Assembly (NCBI GenBank): GCA_021731025.1
Contig: JAKFYD010000059.1
Span: 1 to 34,176, forward strand
Length of the DNA: 34,176 nt
Source of the DNA: Pseudobdellovibrionaceae bacterium
GTDB taxonomy: Bacteria; Bdellovibrionota; Bdellovibrionia; Bdellovibrionales; Bdellovibrionaceae
Reading direction: 5' to 3'
The notes under the pieces: generated by a model
Told to the model about the DNA's origin: nothing
Databases searched by the model: none
Seen by the model: only the letters and a program-made list of their open reading frames with translations
Shown here: positions 1 through 6,952 of the stretch, piece by piece
Position numbering within the stretch: position 1 is the stretch's first letter
Layout of the letters: each line of letters starts with the position of its first letter
Position numbers and translations under genes: made by a program

Positions 1-55
1 TAAATTCCCAAATCTCATCGGGAAGACGCCATTGCTTTGAAATCCGTTTCACCAT
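1..55 (-). CDS. Transposase N-terminus, partial (IS5-like)
   Basis: Only the first 18 codons are present, reading MVKRISKQWRLPDEIWEF. This resembles the opening of IS5-family transposases, which typically begin with a short basic stretch followed by a 'L(T/P)DExWE' segment. The ATG at 53-55 is preceded by AAGGAGA at about seven bases, a strong Shine-Dalgarno match. The catalytic DDE residues lie outside the window, so activity cannot be judged. The alternative is an unrelated small protein; the adjoining repeat-like terminus and the broken neighbouring gene favour a transposase. Confidence 0.5.
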   Translation of the reverse strand, partial: MVKRISKQWRLPDEIWEF

Positions 56-126
56 GATGAATCTCCTTGAAGAATCATCATTACAAAATCATATCAAACC
101 TTTGTCCATAGTTTTCGGATAGGCTC
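1..126 (-). mobile_element. End of an insertion sequence (IS5-like), running off the left edge
   Basis: The outer terminus is proposed at base 126, where the minus strand reads GAGCCTATCCGAAAACTATG, a plausible terminal inverted repeat. About 70 bases inside it a transposase-like reading frame begins behind a good ribosome site. A TTA or TAA next to the terminus could be a short target duplication, as several IS5-group elements make. The second end is outside the window, so inverted repeat and duplication cannot be confirmed. The family assignment rests on 18 residues of protein and the general layout. Confidence 0.5.
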
Positions 127-251
127 TAAGTCAGGGTCTGAGCTTGCGTGTGCAGCGAGAGCCCCATTGAAAACATAAGTAAAAGTAAAAATCCAGATCG
201 CCAATTTTTTTCAAAGAGCCTTGCAAATCCACTTTTAAGAAATAAAAACAT
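126..251 (-). pseudogene. Signal-peptide fragment of an exported protein, interrupted by the insertion sequence
   Basis: From the ATG at 249-251 the minus strand encodes 41 residues. A basic N-terminal part (LKSGFARLFEKNWRSG) is followed by a hydrophobic core (FLLLLMFSMGLSL) and an AxA-like cleavage region (HTQAQT), which is a textbook Sec signal peptide layout. A GGGGG tract lies a few bases upstream as a possible ribosome site. Reading stops at TAG (126-128), whose last base falls on the proposed terminus of the insertion sequence. This suggests the mature part of the protein has been displaced beyond the element. The protein's function cannot be told. Alternatively it is a chance frame, though hydrophobic core, cleavage site and junction coincide well. 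Confidence 0.45.
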
Positions 252-598
252 TTTTCCCCCTGGTTATAGCTCTCGTATTGATTGTTGATCCTAGGTGAAA
301 ATTAAGAATTGGTTTCGAGTCGCTGTGGTTTGAGTATAGAAAGGATAATTACTTAATTCACTAATGAACTATTTTTAGTCCTGTATCAAAACAAGATGTT
401 GTTTATATCGACGTCTCAGAATGAAATTTTTAAGTGCGAAAATTGCCTAATCTGTCGATGAAGTCGATTAAAATTGAAGTGGCTTTTAATTCGGCTTGAA
501 GAAATCTTAATAAGATTTCTAAATGATCCAATTTCGAGAACTTAAATTAGAAGATAATTCAGCATAACTGTAGAACGGCGTCTTTGTATTGGTGGCCC
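252..598. other. A+T-rich gap downstream of pepN
   Basis: This stretch lies behind the pepN stop and ahead of the truncated exported-protein gene. I see no convincing coding frame, RNA gene or strong promoter in it. Its only clear structure is the palindrome at 500-520. It probably holds the promoter of the broken downstream gene, but no -35/-10 pair stands out. Confidence 0.5.
500..520. repeat. Perfect 10-bp palindrome downstream of pepN
   Basis: AGAAATCTTA and TAAGATTTCT flank one central base. As RNA it could form a nine-pair stem with a three-base loop. It lacks G+C pairs and a clean U-tract, so it is a poor intrinsic terminator. A protein-binding site or an mRNA 3' end structure for the perR-pepN transcript are both possible. 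Confidence 0.4.
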
Positions 599-3226
599 TT
601 ATTTACTCAGTAAAGATTCAACCCATTCGTGCGTATTCTTAGATAGTGTCACGCATTCAGACTTCTCCTCAAGATATCCCAAGAATCTTGTCTTCTGTTC
701 CTTGGGCCATTTCCCAATCGATTGAAATGCCTCACAAAGTCGGGCGGCCACCTGAGGATTGAAGTCGTCAATTTCTACGATCTTATCAACCATAAATTCG
801 TAGGTGGGTTTCTTTCCGTCGTGGAAGCGAAAAATGTTTTGTCCAAAACTGCGCAGTAAGGAATACACGTTATTGGGATTTTTAATATTGAAATCAGGGT
901 GATGGGTCAGCGATTTCACCCGCTCGAAAGTGTTTTGATTTCGGGAAAAGGACTGGGCTGAAAACCATTTGTTTAAAACCAAAGTTTCTTTGCGGTAGCG
1001 ATCGTGGAAGTCATTGATGGCTTCCTGGGCCGAAGTATCTTGGCGATCACACAAAAGGGCTAGCGCGTGGTAGCGCTCTGTCATTACTTTAGCTTTCCAG
1101 TACTGTTCTCCGATAAGTTTTTGCTGTTCCTGATTTGGAGATTCGGCAAAGTAACTCAGAATTCGATTTTTCAAAGCGCGTGATTCAGGGCGATCGGCAG
1201 ACCTTTCGGCAAGCTCAAAGTTTTTTTGAAAATCCTCTTGAAGGTTTTGCGCTAAGCTGCGGATCAAGAAGGTCATACTTTTTTCCATGAGCTCGGGCTG
1301 AAGTACCGCCAAAGACTGAAGCAAACGATTTTCACTGGGTAAAGTTAGCATCAGAGCCTTGAGCTCATGATTCATCTGAGTATCATTAAGAATCTTTCGA
1401 AAACACGAGATGAATGAGGAAGGTAAATCACTAGAGGTTAATTCTTTACCTTCGGATAATTTTTTGATCCAGTCATTCAGTAATTGAAGCTCAATTCTTT
1501 GCATCAACTCTCGCCGATTGAAACTGTCGGAATCATTTTCAATCAGGAAGTAAAGCTCTTCTAAGGAAGGGTTCCAGACCAAATTCACGGGAGCCGAAAA
1601 ATCCCGTAAAATAGAAAGGTGTGGTTTCTGTTTCAGATTTTTAAACTGAATTGATTTTGCGCCATCTTTCAGCTCGAGATAGCAGTGATTTTCGCTATTT
1701 TTTCGAACCTCAGGATGATCGATCTCGATTTCCTTGCCTTCGGAATTGAGCAGTCCAAAACGCAAGGGAATATGAAAGGGTTGAACTTCTTTTTGCGGAA
1801 CCAAAGTCGTCAACGACTGCTTTAAATCTAAATTGTAAATATGCTTTTCGGCATCGTAATGTTCACGGACTTCCACTTGCGGAGTGCCATACTGAGAATA
1901 CCAAAGCTTGAATTGCTCAAAATTAATATTATTAGGTTCTGCAATGGCCTGGGCAAAATCTTCGATGGTGACTGCATGTCCATCATGACGTCGAAAATAT
2001 TCATCCATGCCCTTGCGAAATCCAGGTCGTCCCACCAAAGTCTGCATCATGCGGATAACTTCGGCGCCTTTTTCGTAAATGGTTGCGGTAAAAAAATTAT
2101 CCACCGAAAGACAAAACTCGGGACGTACGGGATGGGCCTTGGGACCGGCATCTTCAGCAAATTGTCTTTCGCGAAGTGAATCCACATCGCGTATCCGTTG
2201 TAATTGCCGATCGGTCATGTCTCCTGAAAATTCTTGATCGCGAAAAACGGTGAGACCTTCTTTCAAGGAAAGTTGAAACCAATCGCGCAGGGTCACACGG
2301 TTTCCTGTCCAGTTGTGGAAGTATTCGTGACCCACGACGGATTCGATATGAAAATAATCATCATCGGTGGCGGTTTCAGCATCAGCTAAAATCAAGCGGG
2401 AATTAAAAATATTCAGGCCTTTGTTTTCCATGGCGCCCGCATTGAAGTCATCAATCGCGACAATCATGTACTGATCTAAATCATATTCAAGACCAAAGCG
2501 CTCTTCATCCCATTTCATAGCTTTTTTCAGCGAGTTCATTGCGTGAAGACAGCGTTTTTGCGTTCCATGAGCTGAATAGATTTCCAGTTCAACTTTGCGG
2601 CCGCTTCCGGTGGTGTACTGATCACGCAGTAAACCTAAATCGCCAGCAAAAAGTGCAAAAAGATAACAAGGTTTTTTAAAAGGATCTCTGTAAACAATCT
2701 GGTGCTGACCATCAGGAAGTTCTGATCTCGAGATGCGATCCCCATTACTTAATAAGACTGGAAATTTATTCTTATCCGCTTGCAAAGTCACAAGGAAAGA
2801 ACACATCACATCAGGGCGATCTAAAAAGTAAGTAATTTTGCGGAAGCCTTCGGGCTCGCATTGAGTGCAGAGTGAACCTCGAGATTGGTAAAGCCCCTCG
2901 AGAGAATCATTTTTCAGAGGGCAAAGTTCAACTTCGATTTCAATTTCACCTTCCGAAGGGAGGTCTTTAAGTATTAATTTTTCATCAAAGATTTGGTAAC
3001 GATCGGACTCTAGGGCTTTAGCATTCAAACGGAGAGTCAGTAATTTAAGGCCGACTCCGTCCAATGTTAAATCCATCTGTTTGAGATTTTTATAATTCCA
3101 CCGGCTTTTGACCTTGGTGGTGTCGACGTCAAGATGAAAAAACAGTTCGACGTTTTCAATCTCACAGGGAGGCAGTTGATAGTCTTTGCGAAATCTTTTG
3201 TTCTTTGCGGATGTTGTTTCACTCAT
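599..3226 (-). CDS. pepN: Aminopeptidase N (M1 family zinc metallopeptidase)
   Basis: This 875-residue protein has the length and order of bacterial PepN: N-terminal beta domain, thermolysin-like catalytic domain, then a long C-terminal part. The substrate-binding GAMEN motif is at residues 264-268. The zinc site is HEYFH at 300-304 with the third ligand E323, giving the exact HExxH-x18-E spacing of the family. There is no signal peptide, so it should act in the cytosol, trimming N-terminal residues from peptides. It starts one base after the ahpD stop, so it is almost certainly cotranslated with the peroxide-defence genes. Placing a general peptidase under this promoter is unusual; it may help clear damaged protein, which is inference. 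Confidence 0.95.
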   Translation of the reverse strand: MSETTSAKNKRFRKDYQLPPCEIENVELFFHLDVDTTKVKSRWNYKNLKQMDLTLDGVGLKLLTLRLNAKALESDRYQIFDEKLILKDLPSEGEIEIEVELCPLKNDSLEGLYQSRGSLCTQCEPEGFRKITYFLDRPDVMCSFLVTLQADKNKFPVLLSNGDRISRSELPDGQHQIVYRDPFKKPCYLFALFAGDLGLLRDQYTTGSGRKVELEIYSAHGTQKRCLHAMNSLKKAMKWDEERFGLEYDLDQYMIVAIDDFNAGAMENKGLNIFNSRLILADAETATDDDYFHIESVVGHEYFHNWTGNRVTLRDWFQLSLKEGLTVFRDQEFSGDMTDRQLQRIRDVDSLRERQFAEDAGPKAHPVRPEFCLSVDNFFTATIYEKGAEVIRMMQTLVGRPGFRKGMDEYFRRHDGHAVTIEDFAQAIAEPNNINFEQFKLWYSQYGTPQVEVREHYDAEKHIYNLDLKQSLTTLVPQKEVQPFHIPLRFGLLNSEGKEIEIDHPEVRKNSENHCYLELKDGAKSIQFKNLKQKPHLSILRDFSAPVNLVWNPSLEELYFLIENDSDSFNRRELMQRIELQLLNDWIKKLSEGKELTSSDLPSSFISCFRKILNDTQMNHELKALMLTLPSENRLLQSLAVLQPELMEKSMTFLIRSLAQNLQEDFQKNFELAERSADRPESRALKNRILSYFAESPNQEQQKLIGEQYWKAKVMTERYHALALLCDRQDTSAQEAINDFHDRYRKETLVLNKWFSAQSFSRNQNTFERVKSLTHHPDFNIKNPNNVYSLLRSFGQNIFRFHDGKKPTYEFMVDKIVEIDDFNPQVAARLCEAFQSIGKWPKEQKTRFLGYLEEKSECVTLSKNTHEWVESLLSK

Positions 3227-3227
3227 A

Positions 3228-3791
3228 TTATTTTAAAAAATCAATGGCCGTTTTAAGGGAAGTAAGACCTTTTGCAACCGCAGCGATACGGGCTAGGTCG
3301 TGAATTTTATCGGCACTGACTCCAAGTTCAGTTAGAGCTTTTTCATGACTGACAATGCATTGGGGACAACCGTTAACGATGGATACGGCCATCGACATCA
3401 TTTCGAAATTTTGTTTTCCCGATACTGCTTTCATCAGCGATTGCATGCGCAATCCCGCTCGTGAATAGTTTTCTTTCACTTCTGTCGGCAGATAAGATTT
3501 AAATTTGTAGTAAACGTTATTCATTCCCATGATTCCGGCAACTTCGGCACTTTCACGGATTTGTTCTGCGGGAACATTCAGTTCTTCTAAATAATCTTTG
3601 GCCAAACTCATAAGAGGTTGATTTTCCAAAGCTGTCGCGATGGCTAAAAGATTCATAGCCCTTTCCTGAGGTTCTAAAATGCCTTCTTCCAAAAGTTTCT
3701 TCAGATTTAAAGAGAGATCTCGAAAGACTGAAGTTGTAGCTCCTGGGAATTCTTTTTCTAAGTATTGATCAACTTTATCCGCGATCGACAT
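3228..3791 (-). CDS. ahpD: Alkyl hydroperoxide reductase AhpD-type protein
   Basis: The 187-residue length and all-helical sequence fit the AhpD/carboxymuconolactone decarboxylase fold. The active site CPQC is C142/C145, followed by H149 and preceded by E130. These match the spacing of E118, C130, C133 and H137 in Mycobacterium tuberculosis AhpD, although the histidine normally inside the CxxC is glutamine here. In mycobacteria AhpD re-reduces AhpC and is itself reduced by lipoamide of the dehydrogenase complexes. The gene lies directly downstream of an AhpC of matching type, which supports the same partnership. It has an AGGAG-like ribosome site before its ATG and ends one base before pepN. 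Confidence 0.9.
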   Translation of the reverse strand: MSIADKVDQYLEKEFPGATTSVFRDLSLNLKKLLEEGILEPQERAMNLLAIATALENQPLMSLAKDYLEELNVPAEQIRESAEVAGIMGMNNVYYKFKSYLPTEVKENYSRAGLRMQSLMKAVSGKQNFEMMSMAVSIVNGCPQCIVSHEKALTELGVSADKIHDLARIAAVAKGLTSLKTAIDFLK

Positions 3792-3809
3792 AAAATCTCC
3801 TCACAAATC

Positions 3810-3838
3810 GTAAGGAATCCCTAGGTGGAATTCCTTAC
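3810..3838 (-). repeat. Hairpin between ahpC and ahpD
   Basis: GTAAGGAATCCC and GGAATTCCTTAC can pair over 12 positions with one mismatch around a five-base loop. It lies in the 60-base gap between two genes of the same operon. With no U-tract on the minus strand it is more likely an RNA-processing or stabilising structure, setting ahpC and ahpD levels apart, than a full terminator. Confidence 0.5.
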
Positions 3839-3851
3839 CTTGTTTTAATGA

Positions 3852-4385
3852 TTAACCTAAAGTCGTTTGACCTTTTTCCCAGTTGCATGGGCAAAGCTCG
3901 TCGGTTTGAAGAGCATCAACTGTTCTTAAAACTTCTTTAACATTTCGGCCTACAGATAAATCATTGACGGAAACCCAACGAATGATTCCATCGGGATCAA
4001 CGATGTAAGTCGCACGCAAAGGAATTAATTCCTCAGGGTGAAGAACGCCTAATGCGCCTGTCAGTTCTTTTTTATTGTCAGCTAACATAGGGAAACCCAG
4101 ATTTTTTAGATCTTCATGGTTATTCCGCCAAGCTAAATGCACGAATTTTGAATCACAGCTCACACCGAAAAGTTTAGTTTCGCGGGCTTGGAAATTTTTG
4201 AGTTCTTTGTTGAACTCGGCGATTTCAGTGGGACAAACGAAAGTAAAATCCAATGGCCAGAAGAAAAATACAGACCAGGATCCTTTCATATCTTTATTTG
4301 AAATGTCCGCAAATTCTTTTCCTTTTTCGCGAGACACGCAAGCGCTCATTTTAAACTCTGGAAACTTTTGACCGATACCTAACAT
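3852..4385 (-). CDS. ahpC: Peroxiredoxin AhpC (2-Cys, mycobacterial type)
   Basis: This 177-residue thioredoxin-fold peroxidase reduces hydrogen peroxide and organic hydroperoxides. The peroxidatic cysteine C51 sits in FVCPTEIAEF, and the conserved arginine is near residue 124 (IPLRATYIVD). The C-terminal ELCPCNW carries two cysteines, C165 and C167. The double-cysteine 'LCxCNW' tail is the mark of mycobacterial AhpC, whose electron donor is AhpD rather than AhpF, and an ahpD gene follows immediately. A clean AAGGAG ribosome site precedes the ATG. The gene starts 27 bases after perR and should share its peroxide-responsive promoter. Confidence 0.95.
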   Translation of the reverse strand: MLGIGQKFPEFKMSACVSREKGKEFADISNKDMKGSWSVFFFWPLDFTFVCPTEIAEFNKELKNFQARETKLFGVSCDSKFVHLAWRNNHEDLKNLGFPMLADNKKELTGALGVLHPEELIPLRATYIVDPDGIIRWVSVNDLSVGRNVKEVLRTVDALQTDELCPCNWEKGQTTLG

Positions 4386-4412
4386 AACTTACTCCTTTTT
4401 ATGTGGTTGTTG

Positions 4413-4829
4413 TTAACCTTTAACTTCACCTTTAATTATTAAATCCATCGACTTGATCTTAAATTTTTTAGGAAGCTCGACGTTCACTCCGATATCATCC
4501 TTATGAAGATCGTAAATTCGGCCCGATTTTTCATCCAAAAAATGAAAATGGTCAGTCACATTGCAGTCATAAATCACGCAATCCGAATGGGAAAACCGAA
4601 AAGCGCGGATCAATCCTGACTGGACCAAAACGTTCAGCGTGTTATAAATCGTGGCCTGACTGATTTTATCTAAATGTTTATCAGCCCATGTTTTTATTTC
4701 CTCAGCGGTCGGGTGGTCGGCTTCACACAAAATGTATCGAGCCAAAGCCATGCGTTGCATGGTCGGTTGGACTCCGGCTTCACGCAGCTTTTGCTCGATC
4801 TGTTCTTTGGTAAAGAGACATTTTTTCAT
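4413..4829 (-). CDS. perR: Peroxide-responsive Fur-family repressor PerR
   Basis: A 138-residue Fur-fold regulator with an N-terminal winged helix (recognition region around SQATIYNTLNVL, residues 57-68) and a C-terminal dimerisation part. The candidate regulatory metal ligands H39, D88, H94, H96 and D107 match the spacing of H37, D85, H91, H93 and D104 of Bacillus subtilis PerR almost exactly. The last one is aspartate, as in PerR, not glutamate, as in Fur. The usual structural zinc site is missing: the first CxxC position reads DEKS and no C-terminal CxxC exists. Oxidation of the iron-bound histidines should release it from DNA. It heads the operon with ahpC, ahpD and pepN, and palindromes over its own promoter imply autoregulation. 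Confidence 0.85.
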   Translation of the reverse strand: MKKCLFTKEQIEQKLREAGVQPTMQRMALARYILCEADHPTAEEIKTWADKHLDKISQATIYNTLNVLVQSGLIRAFRFSHSDCVIYDCNVTDHFHFLDEKSGRIYDLHKDDIGVNVELPKKFKIKSMDLIIKGEVKG

Positions 4830-4848
4830 GAGCTGTTATTCCTTCTAG

Positions 4849-4880
4849 TTTAGAATAATTCTAAATTTAGAATAGGTCAA
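4849..4880 (-). promoter_or_regulatory. Promoter with overlapping PerR-type operators
   Basis: On the minus strand TTGACC (4875-4880) and TATTCT (4852-4857) are 17 bases apart, a good sigma-70 type promoter. TTAGAATAATTCTAA (4850-4864) is a perfect 7-1-7 palindrome over the -10 element, the same architecture as the B. subtilis PerR box. A second perfect palindrome, ATTCTAAATTTAGAAT (4858-4873), shares a half-site with it and fills the spacer. Three half-sites therefore cover the promoter, which fits repression by PerR of its own operon. Confidence 0.7.
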
Positions 4881-4957
4881 GACTTGATCAGGAATGAGTC
4901 GTGATTTTGTATCTTTCTAAGACGGGTGGGATTCACTATCGCTTTAATTGCAGAACA

Positions 4958-4987
4958 TTGAAAGCCACGACGCAAATCTGATAAAAA
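4958..4987 (+). promoter_or_regulatory. Possible promoter of the cytochrome gene
   Basis: TTGAAA (4958-4963) is followed after 18 bases by TAAAAA (4982-4987), about 95 bases upstream of the coding start. The -10 match is weak. The site sits in the divergent gap between perR and the cytochrome gene. Confidence 0.25.
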
Positions 4988-5081
4988 TGCAAAGCATCAA
5001 TTGCCACTTTTTTATTCTTCTCCTCGACCTCGGGCCTAGAGCATTGAATGATTAAAGGAACAAAATATCAAAGGGAATAGC

Positions 5082-6788
5082 ATGACGAAATCATTAAGGA
5101 TGATGATAGCGCCATTGTTTGTTGTGCTCGTCGTAAAGAGCCTAACAACTTATGCGGTGGCCTTGACTGTTCAGGAGCCAAATTGGAATGAAAGTTTCGA
5201 GCTACCTGCAAATGGTCGAGCGAATCCCTACCAATTAGAAGGTGAGCTCCTCCGGCAGAATCGTGAGCAAGGACAGATTCACACTCAGATTTATCCTGTT
5301 AAAATTACGGGGGCTCTTCCTCCGTATGAACCCTTCCGAAGAGTCATTGAAGCTGACGACAGAAATCTTTTCCGCAATTGGTTGAATCGTCTATTTAAAA
5401 AATTGGTTGGCTTCCATAGTTTTAACGACGTGATGGCTTGGATGGGCTTGCACGATTATCCCTCAGAGGGTGAAACCGGGATTTACCGCGTGGCCTATCC
5501 TCAGCATCAGAGACCGAACTACAAAATGGGATTTAGTTTAGTTCAGCGAGGTTCAAGTCAGGGCTTCACTTTTAGCTGTGCGGCCTGCCATTCTGAAAAT
5601 CTTTTTGGCAAAACAGTTTTAGGATTGTCGAATCGATTTCCGCGGGCCAACGAAGTTTTTCTACGAGGGAAAACGGGAATCCAGCTGATCCAACCCAGTC
5701 TATTTCGTGCTTATACGGCTGCTTCGCCTGATGAAATAGAAATGCTGAAGTCTCTGCAGGATAATTTAAAGGCCATCGCGATTAAAAAACCCTTGATGTT
5801 GGGTTTGGACACTTCTTTGGCCCAAGTCGCGCTATCTTTGAGTCGCAGGAATAGTGATGAAACAGCTTCACGCAATCCCTATTTTGAGAAGCATCCTCGT
5901 GTAGACCTTCTGGATCATTTTCCTGCGGATTCGAAGCCTGCTGTTTGGTGGAATTTAAAATATAAAAATCGTTGGCTCTCTGATGGTTCTGTTATCAGTG
6001 GAAATCCGATCTTAACAAATCTTTTGTGGAATGAAATTGGTCGCGGGTCTGATTTGCAACAGCTTGAATCTTGGGTGAATGAAAATAAATCAGTGATTCA
6101 AGAATTAACGACAGCTGTTTTTTCTTCCGAGGCCCCACGAATTACCGATTTCTTCCGTGAGGATCAAATTGATCTCTCTAAGGCAAAAACGGGTGAAATG
6201 ATTTTTCGGCAAAACTGCACGAAGTGCCATGGAGCTTATCTTAAAAAATGGAGTGAGCCTGGCGCCGAGCAGTTTTCAGTGAGTGAACAAATTCGCACCA
6301 CCGAAGTTCACTACAAGAAGACGACTCCGGTTATTGATGTGGGAACAGATCCGAATCGCTATTTGGGAATTAAATCTTTAGAGAAGTTAAACAGTCTGCG
6401 CATTTCAAAAAGTAATGGCATTGTAATACGAGCACAAAAAGGCTACGTGCCGCCGCCATTAGTGGGGATTTGGGCGAGATGGCCTTACTTTCATAATAAT
6501 TCTATTCCTAATTTGTGTGCCTTGCTAACTCGGGCTCAAGATCGACCGCGACAGTTTTACCAGGGGGCAGCTCGCAATGCTGTGAAGGATTTTGATTTCA
6601 CGTGCAATGGCTATCCTTTGGGTGAAGCTGTTCCTAAAGAGTGGAGGAATAAATCCCAACTTTACAATGCGGGTAGGGAAGGCATGAAAAATTTTGGCCA
6701 TGATGAGGGAATTATTCTTAAGGATGGCCAGGAGTTGCTGACGCCTCGGCAGAAGCAAGAGCTGATTGCGTTTTTACAGACCCTTTAG
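5082..6788 (+). CDS. Periplasmic di-haem c-type cytochrome (peroxidase/RoxA-like superfamily)
   Basis: The 568-residue product starts with a hydrophobic signal sequence, cleaved probably near residue 27. It has two covalent haem motifs, CAACH at 166-170 and CTKCH at 379-383. The C-terminal part (LVGIWARWPYFHNNSIPNLCALL) is the segment shared by di-haem cytochrome c peroxidases and related RoxA-like oxidoreductases, and the segment around PAVWWNLKYKNRW (residues 286-298) is typical of large di-haem relatives. It is longer than classical CcpA peroxidases. It should act in the periplasm in electron transfer or peroxide or oxygen chemistry; the substrate cannot be told. An AAGGGA ribosome site lies five bases before the ATG. 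It is divergent from the perR operon. Confidence 0.8.
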   Translation: MTKSLRMMIAPLFVVLVVKSLTTYAVALTVQEPNWNESFELPANGRANPYQLEGELLRQNREQGQIHTQIYPVKITGALPPYEPFRRVIEADDRNLFRNWLNRLFKKLVGFHSFNDVMAWMGLHDYPSEGETGIYRVAYPQHQRPNYKMGFSLVQRGSSQGFTFSCAACHSENLFGKTVLGLSNRFPRANEVFLRGKTGIQLIQPSLFRAYTAASPDEIEMLKSLQDNLKAIAIKKPLMLGLDTSLAQVALSLSRRNSDETASRNPYFEKHPRVDLLDHFPADSKPAVWWNLKYKNRWLSDGSVISGNPILTNLLWNEIGRGSDLQQLESWVNENKSVIQELTTAVFSSEAPRITDFFREDQIDLSKAKTGEMIFRQNCTKCHGAYLKKWSEPGAEQFSVSEQIRTTEVHYKKTTPVIDVGTDPNRYLGIKSLEKLNSLRISKSNGIVIRAQKGYVPPPLVGIWARWPYFHNNSIPNLCALLTRAQDRPRQFYQGAARNAVKDFDFTCNGYPLGEAVPKEWRNKSQLYNAGREGMKNFGHDEGIILKDGQELLTPRQKQELIAFLQTL

Positions 6789-6854
6789 GATTTATGTTTT
6801 GAAATTATATGTGTCCATCTATTAGTCGTTCGTGTAATTAGTAAATCCCATTCA

Positions 6855-6883
6855 TTGAAATTTTCGCCATTAACGACTGTAAA
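6855..6883 (+). promoter_or_regulatory. Possible promoter of the glycine-zipper gene
   Basis: TTGAAA (6855-6860) and TGTAAA (6878-6883) are separated by 17 bases, with the coding start 69 bases further on. No terminator separates it from the upstream cytochrome gene, so read-through is also possible. Confidence 0.35.
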
Positions 6884-6952
6884 GCGAATGGCTCTCTTAT
6901 TTGAACTGGCACGTTCCTGGCTATCTCTCCGCCATCACTCAAAGGAGAATCC

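Noticed and set aside
500-520. Palindrome as an intrinsic terminator for pepN
   Set aside because: The stem has almost no G+C, the loop would be three bases, and no U-tract follows on the minus strand.
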